A stretch of DNA of 35,523 nucleotides, from positions 1-35,523 of the forward strand of contig JAEORI010000175.1 of the NCBI GenBank assembly GCA_016840965.1. Direction: 5' to 3'. Positions 15,169 to 23,368 of the stretch are shown here, one piece after another (within the stretch, counting starts at the first letter, position 1; the number at the start of each line of letters is the position of its first letter). The DNA is from Candidatus Thorarchaeota archaeon (GTDB taxonomy: Archaea > Asgardarchaeota > Thorarchaeia > Thorarchaeales > Thorarchaeaceae). The notes beneath the pieces were generated by a model. That model did no database searches. It was given only the letters and a program-made list of their open reading frames with translations, and was not told where the DNA came from. The position numbers were made by a program, and so were the translations under genes.

Positions 15169-18100
15169 CTAAGGTGCCGACTCAAAGGAGCGTTGAAAAT
15201 CAGTGAATGAAGATGTTAACTTGTCAGCAACCATGCCATAGTGTTGATTGGTTTCATGTACAATCATTTTATCGACGTCAATGATTTTCTCAGTGATTTG
15301 ATTAGGCATTGAAGTAAATTCATCAGTACCCTTTGCTATTGCAGAAGCACAGCTACTTCCAAAGCCATCAATCTTAGCGCGCACTTTTGATTCTGCGTCT
15401 TGGAAAAGTGTCGTCGAAATCTCTGCAAGCCTAGCAATATCAGAGTTTCCACGTTCATTAATAGATGCAAGAGCTTCATCTGCAGACTTTTGGAGATTTC
15501 TTTGCATTAGTGTCAATTCATTACTGAGTTTTGTACCAAATGTTTCCAGTGATGTAGATACATTGGATACTGTGGAGTCAACCCATACTGCTGCAGCATC
15601 AAAAGCCTGAGTTACTTCAGCCCTCCTCGCTTCAACAGCCTGAATAACTTCCTCTTTTGAGGAATTACGATCTTTCACTCCGCTGGTTTCACGTTCAGAG
15701 AGTTCTGAATGGAAATCGTCAATTTGGTGACTTGAAGCCTTCACGCGTTTGGTTGTAAGTTGATTAATTTTCTTACTCGTGTCAGCTACATACCTCTGTT
15801 TGTGATCTTTCTGCACTGAGATGAATTTTTCAGCTGCACTTTTTGCGGCTGCAGTGCTTTTTTCTAAAGCATCGGTGGTCACAATTCGAACATTATCCAA
15901 GCGCTCAGTGATTGTGTTTCTTGCACTATCAACAGTATCATTGAATTCTTGAGTTACTTGGTCATAGTTTTCAGTAAATTGTTTGATGATACCTGTTTCC
16001 ATGCTCCGCAAATTATCCTCTGTGGCAACAATAGATTGTTCAAGCTTTGTAAGAGCATCAGCCATACTCTCTGATAACTCATATCGCTTTTGTACTGCTA
16101 GGTCATCAAGTGAGTGCTTGAGTGAAGAAACAGAAGACGCAACTTCATCTATTTTCAGTCCAAGCTCGGTTGAGTATTCTTGTTGTAGCTTCACAGAGTC
16201 GTCTTTTAGTCCAGTCATTTCAGATTTCAGGGTGTTCTTGAACTCCCCATGTGTCGATGCGATCAAATCACGGGCTTCAACTGTTTGACTTGATAGAAGA
16301 CCATTGAATGTAGCTTCCATACTTTGTGTAAGAGTGATGAACTGACGTGTTATGTCTTCGAGGTGTGTATGAAATTCTTCACGAATACCTAAGGCGTGTT
16401 GATCAATCCGGTCTACCTGTTGTTTGATTACAGCATCAATCTCAGCATCAATCTTATCAGCTTGAGAGGTTATCGCAGTGACACTCTGATTCATTCTTTT
16501 ATCAAGTCGGTCTCTCAGACGCTCGTAGAGCTTCTTTGAATCAAGAATCTGTTTCTCGGTGGTAGCAACGAAGCTACTAATGAGGTCTTCAAGTGTGGAT
16601 CCAACGTTTGCTTCAAAGTCGTGTGTAGTCTTCTTTACAGATGTGATTAATGCTTCATTTTTCGTTGACGTGTTTTTGATAATTGAGTTAAAGGCAGATT
16701 TCAGTCTGCTATTCATGGCTTCAGCCATAGTATTCAATTCAGTAGATTCAGTTTGAAGAATATTAGAGATGTCGTCAGAAGTTGCCTTTAGGTTCGTTTC
16801 AATCGATTTCGCAGTGCCTTGCACCCATTTGTCAAGCTCTGAATAGAGTGTTTTCGCAGCTTCATCACAGCCTGCCTGTTCAACATCATTCTGTTTTTGT
16901 AAAAGTTCAAGAACTAAGACACGAGTATCAGCGAGTGTGGTTTCGCAATCAGCTCCTAGATTAGTAGCTAATTCCTGAACTTGGTCATATTCTTCGCTAA
17001 TCATTCCATTCAATTTCTCAATATGTGATGTGAGCGTGTTCTTGAGCACTTCGATATAGCTTGCATCTGTAGATGCCACTTGATTTAATTGAGAGGTTAC
17101 GGATTGGGATGCAACATCCATGAAACTAGAAACCTCTGTTTTCCAATCATCAATATCTCCACTAACCGCATCTGTGATTTCGGTTGCTGAGAAGATTCTA
17201 TTTCGAGCAAACTCGCCAAATTCCACTGGAATCTTCTTAGCTTCGGACAAGACTAACTGTAAGGACTCTTGGCCTGCGGAATAGGTTTGATCAAGTTCAT
17301 CTTCGAGATGAGCAAGAAGTTCGGTGAGATTTTCAGACACTGAATTGAGAGTCTCGACGCCATTATCAGAAGCAGATGAGGCCATCGAGCTCAGTGCCTT
17401 TGTCATTTCCTGAGTGATATTTTGTAGCGCTTTAGAAGATGCTTCAAGGGCTTTCGTGACGGCTTTACGAGCAACTTCAATGAGGGATTGAGCTTTTACT
17501 TCAAACTCAGCTATTGACGTTAAAGTTGCTTTCCGTTCACCTTTCAACCATTTGTCAAATTCGCGGGAGATCCGTTTTACATCCTTTTCCAATCGAACTT
17601 GGCTTTTATCAATCTCAATTTGGAGTTCAGAGAGTTTGGCACCTAGTCTGTTATCCAGTGATGTGTCTAGCTTGTTCATGATGTCTTCAACTTCTTCAGA
17701 AACAGAAGCCATCACTGCTACCGCTGTTGATTTGACTTGTTCAATTCGACTGCTTACAAGCTCTAACATGTCATCCTCATATTTAGCAAGTGAGTTTCTT
17801 ATGGTATCTAAGGATTTATTCTGAGAGGTGACAATCTTCTCAACATTATTATCAATCTCCCCAGATTTAGAGCTGAAAGTCTTCTGAGATTGTTCTACCA
17901 AATTTTCTATCTCATTCAAGCTAGATTTCAACTCATCTGAAAGAGCTAGATAAGGTGGCACAGGTCGATAGATTGGAACAATACCACTAATCTCTTTCAC
18001 CAAACCCTTCTTTACAAGTCGTTGAAGGGCTTTCTCGACTGTTGATAGATTCTCCCCGGATATAAGAGAAATCCCACCTGCAGTCATGTTTCCACCAAGG

Positions 18101-18192
18101 TATACAGGTAGAATAGCCTTGGACTCGGCATCTGTGATGCCAAGATTCTTTTTCAGAACGGACACCACTTCCGTTATTGTTGTATCACTCAT
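15169..18192 (-). CDS. Giant TrmB-type wHTH coiled-coil protein
   Basis: A 1007-residue protein. Residues about 8-80 are a TrmB-like winged helix: ESKAILPVYLGGNMTAGGISLISGENLSTVEKALQ and so on, with recognition helix and KKGLVKEI wing. From about residue 85 to the end it is almost continuous predicted coiled coil, rich in Ser, Thr, Glu, Lys and Ala heptads, without membrane segments. Such lengths are unusual for a regulator and suggest a structural or chromosome-linked role as well as DNA binding. The ATG has GGTGGG about nine bases upstream. The coding frame continues past its TAG (15169-15171) into the next ORF, which carries a TrmB-type C-terminal domain. It follows the Cys-rich 276-residue gene on the same strand. 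Confidence 0.85.
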   Translation of the reverse strand: MSDTTITEVVSVLKKNLGITDAESKAILPVYLGGNMTAGGISLISGENLSTVEKALQRLVKKGLVKEISGIVPIYRPVPPYLALSDELKSSLNEIENLVEQSQKTFSSKSGEIDNNVEKIVTSQNKSLDTIRNSLAKYEDDMLELVSSRIEQVKSTAVAVMASVSEEVEDIMNKLDTSLDNRLGAKLSELQIEIDKSQVRLEKDVKRISREFDKWLKGERKATLTSIAEFEVKAQSLIEVARKAVTKALEASSKALQNITQEMTKALSSMASSASDNGVETLNSVSENLTELLAHLEDELDQTYSAGQESLQLVLSEAKKIPVEFGEFARNRIFSATEITDAVSGDIDDWKTEVSSFMDVASQSVTSQLNQVASTDASYIEVLKNTLTSHIEKLNGMISEEYDQVQELATNLGADCETTLADTRVLVLELLQKQNDVEQAGCDEAAKTLYSELDKWVQGTAKSIETNLKATSDDISNILQTESTELNTMAEAMNSRLKSAFNSIIKNTSTKNEALITSVKKTTHDFEANVGSTLEDLISSFVATTEKQILDSKKLYERLRDRLDKRMNQSVTAITSQADKIDAEIDAVIKQQVDRIDQHALGIREEFHTHLEDITRQFITLTQSMEATFNGLLSSQTVEARDLIASTHGEFKNTLKSEMTGLKDDSVKLQQEYSTELGLKIDEVASSVSSLKHSLDDLAVQKRYELSESMADALTKLEQSIVATEDNLRSMETGIIKQFTENYDQVTQEFNDTVDSARNTITERLDNVRIVTTDALEKSTAAAKSAAEKFISVQKDHKQRYVADTSKKINQLTTKRVKASSHQIDDFHSELSERETSGVKDRNSSKEEVIQAVEARRAEVTQAFDAAAVWVDSTVSNVSTSLETFGTKLSNELTLMQRNLQKSADEALASINERGNSDIARLAEISTTLFQDAESKVRAKIDGFGSSCASAIAKGTDEFTSMPNQITEKIIDVDKMIVHETNQHYGMVADKLTSSFTDFQRSFESAP

Positions 18193-18247
18193 TTACGCAT
18201 CCCACCACTGACAAGATTAACCACAACTCAATATGGCTAATGCCAGT

Positions 18248-19078
18248 TCATTCTTGCTTCTCAAACTTTGATACTCGTATGAACAGGTTTCTCAATAGAC
18301 CTACTTCAAGATTTGACGAATCATCCCCAGCTATAACTTCAGCGTGGATTTTGATTGAATCATCTATTTCAGAAGTGTAGATGGTATCAAAGCCTTTTAC
18401 TGACCCACCTTTTAGTTGATTTTTTACACTAGTTGGAGTAAGTCCCTCAACATCAATAGTGAGAAGCCACCAGTTTAGGGTTAAGTCGGTGATAGTTGAT
18501 TTCAAACCATAATAGTTCGAGAAAATCTGACAGTAGAGATTAAACACCTCATAATTGTTAATTTGATCATGACGAGGATTAAGGGTAACAATTCCTCTGG
18601 CAAAATCAAAGTAGAATATCAGATTATCTCCTTTTACAATCATAACATTCTCTTCATGTGCTGAGGAGAATCCTTTCCATTCTTTCTTGAATTTGGTAGT
18701 GAAATGACGAATGGAACTAACACCTAATATTGATAACAAATCTTTGATTGGAATTCGTCTATCAGTCATTTCCCGTCCTTTCTTTTCAAGAACATAACGA
18801 CGAATCTGTTCAAGGTGTTGGCTGTAGCAAAACCCTGGTAGATCTTGTGGATTGACGCCAATATCAATGAGTGCATTAAGATAATTCCTATTCATACATG
18901 CAGGTCTCACAGTACAACCTAGTCGATCTTCTTGACACACTGTACACTTCTTCTCATGAAGCTCGATGAGATCTAGAGCCAACTGAGTATCTGCTGAGCT
19001 ATCAAGAAGACTAAGTCGTTGCGAGAATTCTTGGTTATGTTTCTTAACGTTCATTATCGTCAAATCCACCGAAGTCAT
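18248..19078 (-). CDS. Hypothetical protein with N-terminal Cys cluster
   Basis: A 276-residue soluble protein I do not recognise. Near the N terminus it has C-x2-C-x6-C-x5-C (Cys45, 48, 55, 61), followed by FCYSQH (Cys84, His88), suggesting a zinc or Fe-S site. The middle (IPIKDLLSILGVSSIRHFTTKFKKEW) is helical and could hold an HTH-like element. The C-terminal half is alternating strands and helices (NVMIVKGDNLIFYFDFARGIVTLNP) with no known motif. The ATG at 19078 is a reasonable start. Another at 19054, preceded by GGTGG, is an alternative. It lies just upstream of the TrmB-type gene and may be co-transcribed with it. A strong 10-bp dyad lies about 77 bases before the start. Confidence 0.7.
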   Translation of the reverse strand: MTSVDLTIMNVKKHNQEFSQRLSLLDSSADTQLALDLIELHEKKCTVCQEDRLGCTVRPACMNRNYLNALIDIGVNPQDLPGFCYSQHLEQIRRYVLEKKGREMTDRRIPIKDLLSILGVSSIRHFTTKFKKEWKGFSSAHEENVMIVKGDNLIFYFDFARGIVTLNPRHDQINNYEVFNLYCQIFSNYYGLKSTITDLTLNWWLLTIDVEGLTPTSVKNQLKGGSVKGFDTIYTSEIDDSIKIHAEVIAGDDSSNLEVGLLRNLFIRVSKFEKQE

Positions 19079-19154
19079 GTAGCTAAAAGAGATGGAAAAA
19101 ATCCAACTCAATGAGTACTATTGAATCACTGAAAGTGAGTCAAGTTGCGCATTG

Positions 19155-19190
19155 TGGTTTGATAGAGATAAACCTTGTTTTATCAAACCA
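19155..19190. repeat. Perfect 10-bp inverted repeat between coiled-coil genes
   Basis: TGGTTTGATA (19155-19164) and TATCAAACCA (19181-19190) are exact reverse complements separated by 16 bases. The dyad lies between the minus-strand gene ending at 19217 and the start at 19078. In the minus-strand direction no T-run follows, so an operator for the downstream gene is at least as likely as a terminator. Confidence 0.5.
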
Positions 19191-19216
19191 TAAAATGAGA
19201 TGAAAATCCAGACTGA

Positions 19217-20110
19217 TTAGCTGCTATTGGCCATTTCTTTAAGCTTTATCTTCCATGATTTGATTTCTCTACTTAAACTGGCTATATCATTCTCATTCAA
19301 TGTTGCAGTGGGGGGATAGGATTTTAGTTCGCGAGCACGTTTACCGAATTGGAATAAAACTGGAGTATGTCCTTTGATCATAGTGGTAAGCTTATCGCGT
19401 ACCGCTTCAAGCGATTCAGCCATCTCTGCGGCTTCAGTCTGTGGAACAACGAGAGCCATCAAGTTATCCATCAATGCATCAATTGTTGATGGCAAACTAG
19501 CCTTATCTAGAGCTTTAGGTTTAGGTTTCTCCTCAGGCTCAATCTCCGAAGGTGGTTTCTTTGCGGGTTTGGCAACTTCAACTGATCGAGCATCTTGACT
19601 CTGAATGAAAGATGAAAGTGTATCTACAGCTTCAGTGACCTTTTCAATTGCAGCATTGTATTTTCGTTCAATATCATCTAGTTGACGTACAATAATTCCT
19701 ACAATCTCATTTGTCTCCTCAAACTTACTAGAGAGATCCTGAACCTTATCTTCTATGGTAGAAAGACCAGCAATGTAATTCTGAAGATCATCTAGTCTCT
19801 TGGGGACAGCATCGATATCTGCTAAAGATATCAAAATATCATCAAGCTTCTTTATGATTACTGTGGATTCTTTTGAACCTTCCATTTCTTTTACAGCAGA
19901 ATCAATGCCATTGACGGACTTGGCAATATCATCCAATTTCTTGGACTCTATTCCTTTCAAAGATTTCGTGAGGTCATCAAGCTTCTTATCAATCTCTTTT
20001 AGATTATCAAGCTCTTTTAGCTCCTCACGTAGAGTGGCAAGTTCATCAGTCAGTTTATCTACTTTCTCTTGTATATCTTCGATGCCTACATCAATCTTCT
20101 CGGTGACCAT
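19217..20110 (-). CDS. Coiled-coil protein with LDD repeats
   Basis: A 297-residue soluble protein. Residues 1-165 are coiled coil with the recurring motif [KR]xLDD[LI] at Leu44, 59, 89, 106 and 144. The first spacings are 15 and 30 residues, hinting at a 15-residue period rather than plain heptads. Residues about 175-205 are a Pro/Glu/Lys linker. Residues about 205-297 form a compact helical domain (PSTIDALMDNLMALVVPQTE onward). No catalytic motif is seen. GGGGA lies just before the ATG. It sits in the minus-strand run of coiled-coil genes and may act in the same assembly as its neighbours, which is inference from context only. Confidence 0.75.
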   Translation of the reverse strand: MVTEKIDVGIEDIQEKVDKLTDELATLREELKELDNLKEIDKKLDDLTKSLKGIESKKLDDIAKSVNGIDSAVKEMEGSKESTVIIKKLDDILISLADIDAVPKRLDDLQNYIAGLSTIEDKVQDLSSKFEETNEIVGIIVRQLDDIERKYNAAIEKVTEAVDTLSSFIQSQDARSVEVAKPAKKPPSEIEPEEKPKPKALDKASLPSTIDALMDNLMALVVPQTEAAEMAESLEAVRDKLTTMIKGHTPVLFQFGKRARELKSYPPTATLNENDIASLSREIKSWKIKLKEMANSS

Positions 20111-20237
20111 AGCATCCCCTACTGAGGTGGCGATAATGTCCGTTTTGTGTCAGGGAGTGTAATTAGGCTTTCGGGAATGTAGTCATATCGGTGAAAAATA
20201 GATTTTTGGCAATAATTGGTGGGTTTCTTGGGTTGAA

Positions 20238-21062
20238 TTATGCATTCTTTGCACGAATTACATCGATGTTAGCATCATCGAGCATTGGAAGAACATGTGC
20301 TTTGTTTTCTGCGTTCATACCTTTCCAATCGATGATAGCACATACTATAGGATTTGACGAACGAGTAATCATTTGATTCAGAACCGCATCTGTCAAACCA
20401 TTTATGGCATGTTTTGGAGCCATATGACCTATCTTATAGTCATTCTCTAGTACAAGCTTGTTAAACTTGCTTGCATAGTGAGTGCCACCAAAGCCAATCA
20501 CCGCATCTCCAGATAATGGTTCATCAATACAACCCATAACAGCGGATGCGACAGCGCTGGCGGCTTCTTGATGAGTCCAATATTCTTCTGAGCTCCCAAG
20601 CTCAACAAAAACAAGTGGCGTCTTCATTGATGTAGGACCATGGTGTGTGACTTCAAGCGATACATCAAATTCATTTAAGCCAAGACGGTTTCGCTCTTCA
20701 TATAATTTCTTTAGTGCCTTTGAAACAAGTGAGGGTGCTGATACAGAAAGTTGGTGCGGCTCTCCTCCAAAGAGTGCTTCAGAACCCAAATTCCCAGTAC
20801 TATGGACCAACAGTGCAGGTTTTCCTGATTCAGCACGGTGCCTTGAGCAAAAGATGAAAGCTTCTGTTTCAAAATGATTTTCAAGATGGTCGCAATGAAT
20901 CATATCCCGATTTGTGGTGATTATCTTAACATTCTCCCCCATCGCAAAAATTGGATTGCCTTCAAATGTTTCTTTTGATCGAGTGAACCCATAATTTTGA
21001 ACAAGTATGTCTTTAATCGTCAAACTTGCAATATCTTTCATTGAAGTGACTAGAATTCTCAA
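20238..21062 (-). CDS. dtdA: D-aminoacyl-tRNA deacylase, archaeal type
   Basis: A 274-residue protein matching the archaeal/plant D-aminoacyl-tRNA deacylase family (DTD2-like). Family blocks are FCSRHRAESGKPALLVHSTGN, LFGGEP, SLEVTHHGPTSMKTPLVFVELGSSEEYW, VIGFGGTHYASKF and GHMAPKHAI. The enzyme hydrolyses D-amino acids from mis-charged tRNA and so keeps D-residues out of translation. The open frame extends to a GTG at 21095, overlapping the upstream gene. The TTG at 21062, preceded by GAGGAAGAGG, gives MRILVTSMKDIASLTI, which fits the usual N terminus, so I prefer it. It follows the coiled-coil gene by about 20 bases on the same strand. Confidence 0.9.
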   Translation of the reverse strand: MRILVTSMKDIASLTIKDILVQNYGFTRSKETFEGNPIFAMGENVKIITTNRDMIHCDHLENHFETEAFIFCSRHRAESGKPALLVHSTGNLGSEALFGGEPHQLSVSAPSLVSKALKKLYEERNRLGLNEFDVSLEVTHHGPTSMKTPLVFVELGSSEEYWTHQEAASAVASAVMGCIDEPLSGDAVIGFGGTHYASKFNKLVLENDYKIGHMAPKHAINGLTDAVLNQMITRSSNPIVCAIIDWKGMNAENKAHVLPMLDDANIDVIRAKNA

Positions 21063-21082
21063 AGTCCTCTTCCTCGAAGTAT

Positions 21083-22312
21083 CTATATTTGACACATCTC
21101 TAGTAAGGGTTCCAGACTGACTTCAATTTGTATCGTGACCTTCTCATTGAAAGCACTAAGAATCTCTGCCTCTATTCGGTTCTTGAACTCCTTAACCTTG
21201 TCAATTTGTTTCGTGATTTCATCTCTAATTCGCAGTAAATCATTATGATGATATTCTAAATTCTTTTTAGCTTCATTCAAAGCATTTTGAAGGGTTTCAT
21301 TCTTTGCATAAACATCTGAGCCTGCGTATGTGTGCCGTTTATATTCAATCTCCTTCGCTTGATTCTGAAGATTCTGTAAACCACCCTTCTGTATTGCCTC
21401 AACTTCTTCAATTGCCCGCCTGACAAGCCTATCTTTGAGAGGCAGCTTTCCTCTTTCAATAGCTTCACGCAATCCAGTTAGCCCTTCATTCAGTCCAGAA
21501 TACCCATCTGCTTCTTCTACAATTGCTTTGTATGGATCTTCAAAATAATCAGTCAATGCTTTCTGGCCTGTAGGACTCACGCGGATACCAGTATCATGCT
21601 GGAAGAATTTCTTTACCTGTTTCTTTAGAGGATTGAGTTTCATCCTTAAAATACTCCCAACATGTTCAGCTTGCTCATCTAAACTAAGGAGTTCTGTAAC
21701 ATTGGTGGTTTCAGAAAATTCACCATATGCTTTCTTCGCAGATTCAAATTCAGATTTTGCAGTTTCAATCTTCTGGCGAACTTGTCGAATTTGTTCTTCA
21801 AATATTTCTTTACTGAAGGTCAATTCGTGTAAGGTCTTAATACGACCTCCAATTCGTTCGAGATCTTTAACCCAACTAAATTCATACAATAGTTTGCTTA
21901 TCTTATTCATTTCCCGAGCGAGCTCTTTCATATATGTGTCGAGGGTTTTGATAACATTCTTGTATCGTTTATCCATCCTACGAATCCAGCGAGCACCAGC
22001 GCCCCACAATTCTTGAATAAAACGCTGAATCTCAGCTTGCATTGCTTCTGTGTTTTCATAGGTTATATCTTTACCAACATAAAAATCCGAAACAATCTCA
22101 TCAACCTTTTGTGCGAATCTTGTTGCTATACTTCCAGATTCGAGATCTTCGTCCTCTTCATCCTTGAACTCTTTTGATAGCTGCTCAATGTCTTTCAAGG
22201 TGGTTTCTACAATTCGATAGCTTTTCTCAGCTTGCTTGATGAAGTCCTTGGACTTGTTTCCAAGCTGCTTCTTGTACCACTTCTCGAGTTGTTCGACATT
22301 GAGATTTGTCAT
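21083..22312 (-). CDS. Coiled-coil protein of unknown function
   Basis: A 409-residue soluble protein, almost wholly helical. N-terminal helices (LEKWYKKQLGNKSKDFIKQAEKS) lead to an acidic break (DEEDEDLESG near 65). A more conserved-looking core WGAGARWIRRMDKRYKNVIKTLDTYMKELAREM follows, and long coiled coils continue to the C terminus. No enzyme motif or membrane segment is visible. AGGTG eight bases before the ATG at 22312 sets the start; the open frame extends eight codons further. The gene immediately precedes the D-aminoacyl-tRNA deacylase and heads the block of coiled-coil genes. A role in chromosome or cell structure is only a guess. Confidence 0.75.
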   Translation of the reverse strand: MTNLNVEQLEKWYKKQLGNKSKDFIKQAEKSYRIVETTLKDIEQLSKEFKDEEDEDLESGSIATRFAQKVDEIVSDFYVGKDITYENTEAMQAEIQRFIQELWGAGARWIRRMDKRYKNVIKTLDTYMKELAREMNKISKLLYEFSWVKDLERIGGRIKTLHELTFSKEIFEEQIRQVRQKIETAKSEFESAKKAYGEFSETTNVTELLSLDEQAEHVGSILRMKLNPLKKQVKKFFQHDTGIRVSPTGQKALTDYFEDPYKAIVEEADGYSGLNEGLTGLREAIERGKLPLKDRLVRRAIEEVEAIQKGGLQNLQNQAKEIEYKRHTYAGSDVYAKNETLQNALNEAKKNLEYHHNDLLRIRDEITKQIDKVKEFKNRIEAEILSAFNEKVTIQIEVSLEPLLEMCQI

Positions 22313-22404
22313 ATGAAACGCACCTGGACATGTCACGGGATAGTGAGTGGTTTATCAACTTTATGAAGTACGACTTACTGGACTTTCTCCGAGTCAGCAT
22401 GACG

Positions 22405-22554
22405 TTTATATCAGGATAGAGATAGGTTTCTTTAGCATAGGTAGCGTGATCGGTCATGTCTGAGATCTTGGAAACCGGCAACCGAAAGCCAAGGCTAGAC
22501 CTCGCATACTGTGTCGAGTGTGTAACCTGAGGACGAGGTAGTCTGGGTTTCTTC
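22405..22554 (+). promoter_or_regulatory. TATA box and GC-rich structured leader
   Basis: A clear TATA-like TTTATATC stands at 22405-22412, predicting transcription from about 22436. The following 120 bases before the ATG at 22555 are clearly more GC-rich than the surroundings and hold several complementary pairs (ACCTCG with CGAGGT, GCC-AA-GGC, CGG-CAA-CCG). No good Shine-Dalgarno is placed near the ATG. The TATA reads nearly the same on the minus strand (GATATAAA), so it may also serve the gene starting at 22312. Confidence 0.4.
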
Positions 22555-23259
22555 ATGAAACGCCTCAGTCTGATAGATTCCCGCGGAAAGGATCGACTGT
22601 TACTTAGAAATCCAGCAGGGTATAAGGGTGGATTCTGGTTGACGTACTATGTAGATGAGATGTTCTGCATAGCTGCGTCTACTGAGAATGACTCCTTCAC
22701 TCTAGAAAAAACGGTGACTGGAAAAGGGATGCTTGAAGTATCGCTAAGTCATTCACCGTTATTGGATGGAGTACCAGTGATACGAACGGACATTCAAGTC
22801 TGGAGTCATAACAAACCCATGCTGCTAATACAGCATAAGACGACGAATGTGACTGAACAACCAATCAAAAACCTGAAGCTCTATGAATTCATGGACTTTG
22901 ATGTGGGAGGTCCGGCTAGCTACAAAGACGATGTTGGTGTCTATGAACAGGAAACTAGCACAATGCTGGTTTATGATGGGAACCCTCTGATTGTAGCATT
23001 AGCATCACATCCGGAACCAGACCGATGGGAGATCTCATCACCAACGAAACTGAAAGTCAGTGAAGAATTCCCAGATCTACAAAACAATCTCGAGCTTGGA
23101 CCAATGGACGTGGCGATTGGACTTCAGTGGAATCTTGGAACCTTGGTTCCAGGAGGAAGTAAATCAGTCGACATCGTAATCGCATCATCGACCAGTCTTG
23201 AAGAGGTCAAGACACTCATCCCTGACGGATGGAAGCTCTTCGAAAAGAAGATACGATGA
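22555..23259 (+). CDS. Hypothetical beta-sandwich-like protein
   Basis: A 234-residue soluble protein that I do not recognise. Its alternating strands (FWLTYYVDEMFCIAAS, KGMLEVSLSHSPL, VIRTDIQVWSHNKPMLLIQHKTTNV, NLKLYEFMDFDVGG) suggest an all-beta sandwich such as those in sugar-binding or glycoside-hydrolase accessory domains. That is fold guessing, not homology. No signal peptide or transmembrane segment is present. The gene is somewhat richer in GC than its neighbours. It has its own TATA-like promoter, a structured leader and a T-rich terminator, so it is monocistronic. Confidence 0.7.
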   Translation: MKRLSLIDSRGKDRLLLRNPAGYKGGFWLTYYVDEMFCIAASTENDSFTLEKTVTGKGMLEVSLSHSPLLDGVPVIRTDIQVWSHNKPMLLIQHKTTNVTEQPIKNLKLYEFMDFDVGGPASYKDDVGVYEQETSTMLVYDGNPLIVALASHPEPDRWEISSPTKLKVSEEFPDLQNNLELGPMDVAIGLQWNLGTLVPGGSKSVDIVIASSTSLEEVKTLIPDGWKLFEKKIR

Positions 23260-23296
23260 CACAAGGATGTAAAGGAACGCAGTTCTTGTAGAGAAC

Positions 23297-23321
23297 CGGG
23301 CAGCACCCGATTTCTTCTTTT
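23297..23321 (+). terminator. Terminator of the beta-sandwich gene
   Basis: CGGG and CCCG pair around CAGCA (23297-23309), and TTTCTTCTTTT follows (23311-23321). A second dyad, GTTCT/AGAAC, lies just before it. It starts about 37 bases after the TGA at 23259. Confidence 0.5.
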
Positions 23322-23331
23322 GAGAGCTATG

Positions 23332-23365
23332 AAAAAAAAAGGAAGGGGACAGCAGGTGTCCCCTT
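23332..23365 (-). terminator. Strong intrinsic-type terminator of the HTH gene
   Basis: AAGGGGACA (23343-23351) and TGTCCCCTT (23357-23365) form a 9-bp stem with a five-base loop. In the minus direction the stem is followed, after two bases, by nine T residues (A-run at 23332-23340 on the plus strand). It begins four bases after the stop of the minus-strand HTH gene. Confidence 0.7.
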
Positions 23366-23368
23366 GTA

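Noticed and set aside
15983..17824. Several 60 to 100-residue plus-strand ORFs inside the coiled-coil gene
   Set aside because: They are Ser-rich mirror frames of a low-complexity coiled coil without ribosome-binding sites.
14290..18192. Genome-wide reassignment of TAG as a sense codon
   Set aside because: At least eight other genes in the window end at TAG in positions consistent with normal ends, so TAG works as a stop here.
22227..22556. 109-residue minus-strand ORF across the leader region
   Set aside because: It overlaps the start of the coiled-coil gene in another frame, has no Shine-Dalgarno, and covers promoter sequence; it looks like chance.
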